From assembly GCA_012520015.1 (NCBI GenBank), contig JAAYPD010000038.1, positions 1 to 6,389 on the forward strand: a stretch of DNA of 6,389 nucleotides. Direction: 5' to 3'. The notes beneath the pieces are model-generated. The model saw only the letters and a program-made list of their open reading frames with translations. It was not told the origin of the DNA and searched no databases. Below, one piece after another: positions 5,640 to 6,389 of the stretch; positions within the stretch are counted from its first letter, which is position 1, and every line of letters starts with the position of its first letter. Source of the stretch: Methanomicrobiales archaeon (GTDB taxonomy: Archaea > Halobacteriota > Methanomicrobia > Methanomicrobiales > Methanospirillaceae). Made by a program: the position numbers and the translations under genes.

Positions 5640-5704
5640 GATATCATATGTGAGATGGATCCTATTAATGTGTTTCCATATGTGGGAAGAGTAACAGATG
5701 TGTT
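5640..5704. promoter_or_regulatory. Divergent ribK / cysteine-cluster gene promoter with ATGTG repeat array
   Basis: The 65 bp contain four plus-strand ATGTG cores at 5648, 5668, 5680 and 5698. Two belong to an 11-mer CATATGTGRGA (5645-5655 and 5677-5687), spaced 32 bp apart, about three helical turns; the last lies in CAGATGTG, a 7-of-8 match. CATATG at 5677-5682 could also be the TATA-like element for the rightward gene, giving a leaderless start near 5705, and ATTAATAGG (minus, 5669-5661) could serve ribK. The repeat next to the ribK start codon is placed like a repressor site. Confidence 0.55.
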
Positions 5705-6025
5705 ATGATTATGACTGAATCAGATTCCCTCGCCGCCGCCTGTAACAGGTGTGGTTATTGCTGTAGCTATATGAGTGATGTTTTTGGTATCATGGAAAGG
5801 ATCGGTCCTTTTGAATACCGTATCCAGTACCTGATTACCGGAGTAATGCAGGTCGTAATCATTGACAAGGACAAGAGGGATATTTTTTTTAATACCTCCA
5901 TTCCTGATAAACATCCCCTTGCATGCCCGTTCCTCCGGTTTGATAACGAAAATCTTGCCGTTTGCACCGTCCATCATACCAGGCCTGATCTTTGCCGTAT
6001 GTACCTTTGTGAAAAGTGTAAATAA
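5705..6025 (+). CDS. YkgJ-type cysteine-cluster protein (putative metal-binding)
   Basis: A 106-residue protein with the CxxCxxCC signature of PF03692: C13-x2-C16-x2-C19-C20 near the start. A second group of cysteines follows: LACPFL at 72-77 (C74), C87 in the AVCTVHHTRPDLC block ending at C97, then C102 and C105 at the extreme C-terminus. The middle section is beta-rich. The family is thought to bind zinc or an iron species through these residues; its biochemical role is unknown and no function is assigned here. No signal peptide or membrane segment is seen. ATG 5705 is used; a second ATG at 5711 is equally possible and there is no clear Shine-Dalgarno, fitting a leaderless mRNA. The GNAT gene follows after 23 bp on the same strand, so the two may be co-transcribed. 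Confidence 0.82.
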   Translation: MIMTESDSLAAACNRCGYCCSYMSDVFGIMERIGPFEYRIQYLITGVMQVVIIDKDKRDIFFNTSIPDKHPLACPFLRFDNENLAVCTVHHTRPDLCRMYLCEKCK

Positions 6026-6048
6026 TGCCATACAGGTAATTAACTATC

Positions 6049-6389
6049 ATGGAAAAATTACACGTTATCCGCAATTTAAAAGAAGATGAGATACATCTAC
6101 CCATTGAATGGGCAAGAATGGAGGGCTGGAACCCTGGGCTTTTTGATGGGTCATGCCATTATCCAGTGGATCCGGAAGGATGGTTTTGTGCAGAGTATGA
6201 AGGTGAAATTATCGGAGTTGGGGTTGCAACAAACTATGATGAGACCTTCAGCTTTGGGGGGTTTTACATTGTAAAAAAACAATACTGCCATCAGGGGGTG
6301 GGTTGGGAGATTTTTTCCGCCATGCTCACCCATGCCGGAGAACGGAATTTTGGTGGTGATGGTGTCTTTGAGATGCAGGACAAATATAC
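6049..6389 (+). CDS. GNAT-family N-acetyltransferase, C-terminus cut by window edge
   Basis: The frame opens at ATG 6049, with AGGT 11 nt upstream as ribosome site, and is still open at the last base (113 codons). It begins MEKLHVIRNLKEDEI, then IEWARMEGWNPGLFDG (19-34), a pattern common in the GNAT subgroup that has a second C-terminal domain. GWFCAEYEGEIIGVGVATNY is the central sheet, followed by FGGFYIVKKQYCHQGVGWEIF, the acetyl-CoA pyrophosphate-binding motif A. In that motif the usual R/Q-x-x-G-x-G/A reads C-H-Q-G-V-G, so the first basic or polar residue is Cys. FEMQDKY at the edge matches the conserved MQDxY block just before the end of the first domain. The acetyl acceptor is unknown. 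It probably shares a transcript with the cysteine-cluster gene. Confidence 0.85.
   Translation, partial: MEKLHVIRNLKEDEIHLPIEWARMEGWNPGLFDGSCHYPVDPEGWFCAEYEGEIIGVGVATNYDETFSFGGFYIVKKQYCHQGVGWEIFSAMLTHAGERNFGGDGVFEMQDKY

Noticed and set aside
1..6389. CRISPR array, IS element with terminal repeats, or rRNA.
   Set aside because: No regularly spaced repeats, no transposase with flanking inverted ends, and no rRNA-like sequence are visible. The repeats found are single palindromes or short promoter elements.

Overview
The window looks like a chromosomal segment of a methanogenic euryarchaeon, probably of the order Methanomicrobiales and perhaps Methanospirillum-like. The reasons are two coenzyme F420 biosynthesis genes (cofG, cofC), an archaeal-type RibB, the CTP-dependent RibK with an N-terminal winged helix, a methanogen-type ferredoxin:thioredoxin reductase catalytic subunit, A/T-rich TATA-like promoters and moderate G+C. 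The genus is an inference from gene content only.

Left part (1-1340, mostly minus strand) is accessory and partly degraded. It holds the N-terminal 144 codons of an Rpn-family PD-(D/E)XK nuclease/putative transposase running off the left edge, the 5' quarter of a broken GRRRVGKS-type AAA ATPase gene with a near-perfect 29-bp inverted repeat at its lost start codon, and about 360 bp with no convincing gene but with one foldable segment. A complete ferredoxin:thioredoxin reductase catalytic-chain gene follows (1337-1627, minus), with an operator-like palindrome between its TATA-like element and its start, and a perfect 22-bp palindrome further upstream.

The centre (1776-5639) is a cofactor block. 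One 565-codon gene on the minus strand encodes CofG (FO synthase radical-SAM subunit) continuous with PurC (SAICAR synthetase), an apparent fusion. cofC is divergent from it. ribB and ribK form a minus-strand unit, transcribed ribK then ribB with a 4-nt overlap, convergent with cofC. These genes meet metabolically. CofG draws on 5-amino-6-(D-ribitylamino)uracil, the riboflavin-pathway intermediate whose condensation partner is made by RibB. CofC consumes GTP, a product of the purine route to which PurC belongs. RibK makes FMN.

Right part (5640-6389): a 65-bp divergent promoter carries four same-strand ATGTG repeats, a possible operator array for the winged-helix RibK. It leads rightward to a cysteine-cluster (YkgJ-type) protein and a GNAT acetyltransferase that is cut by the window end.

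The most notable items are the CofG-PurC fusion, the repeat array at the ribK promoter, and the symmetric sites upstream of the FTR gene.
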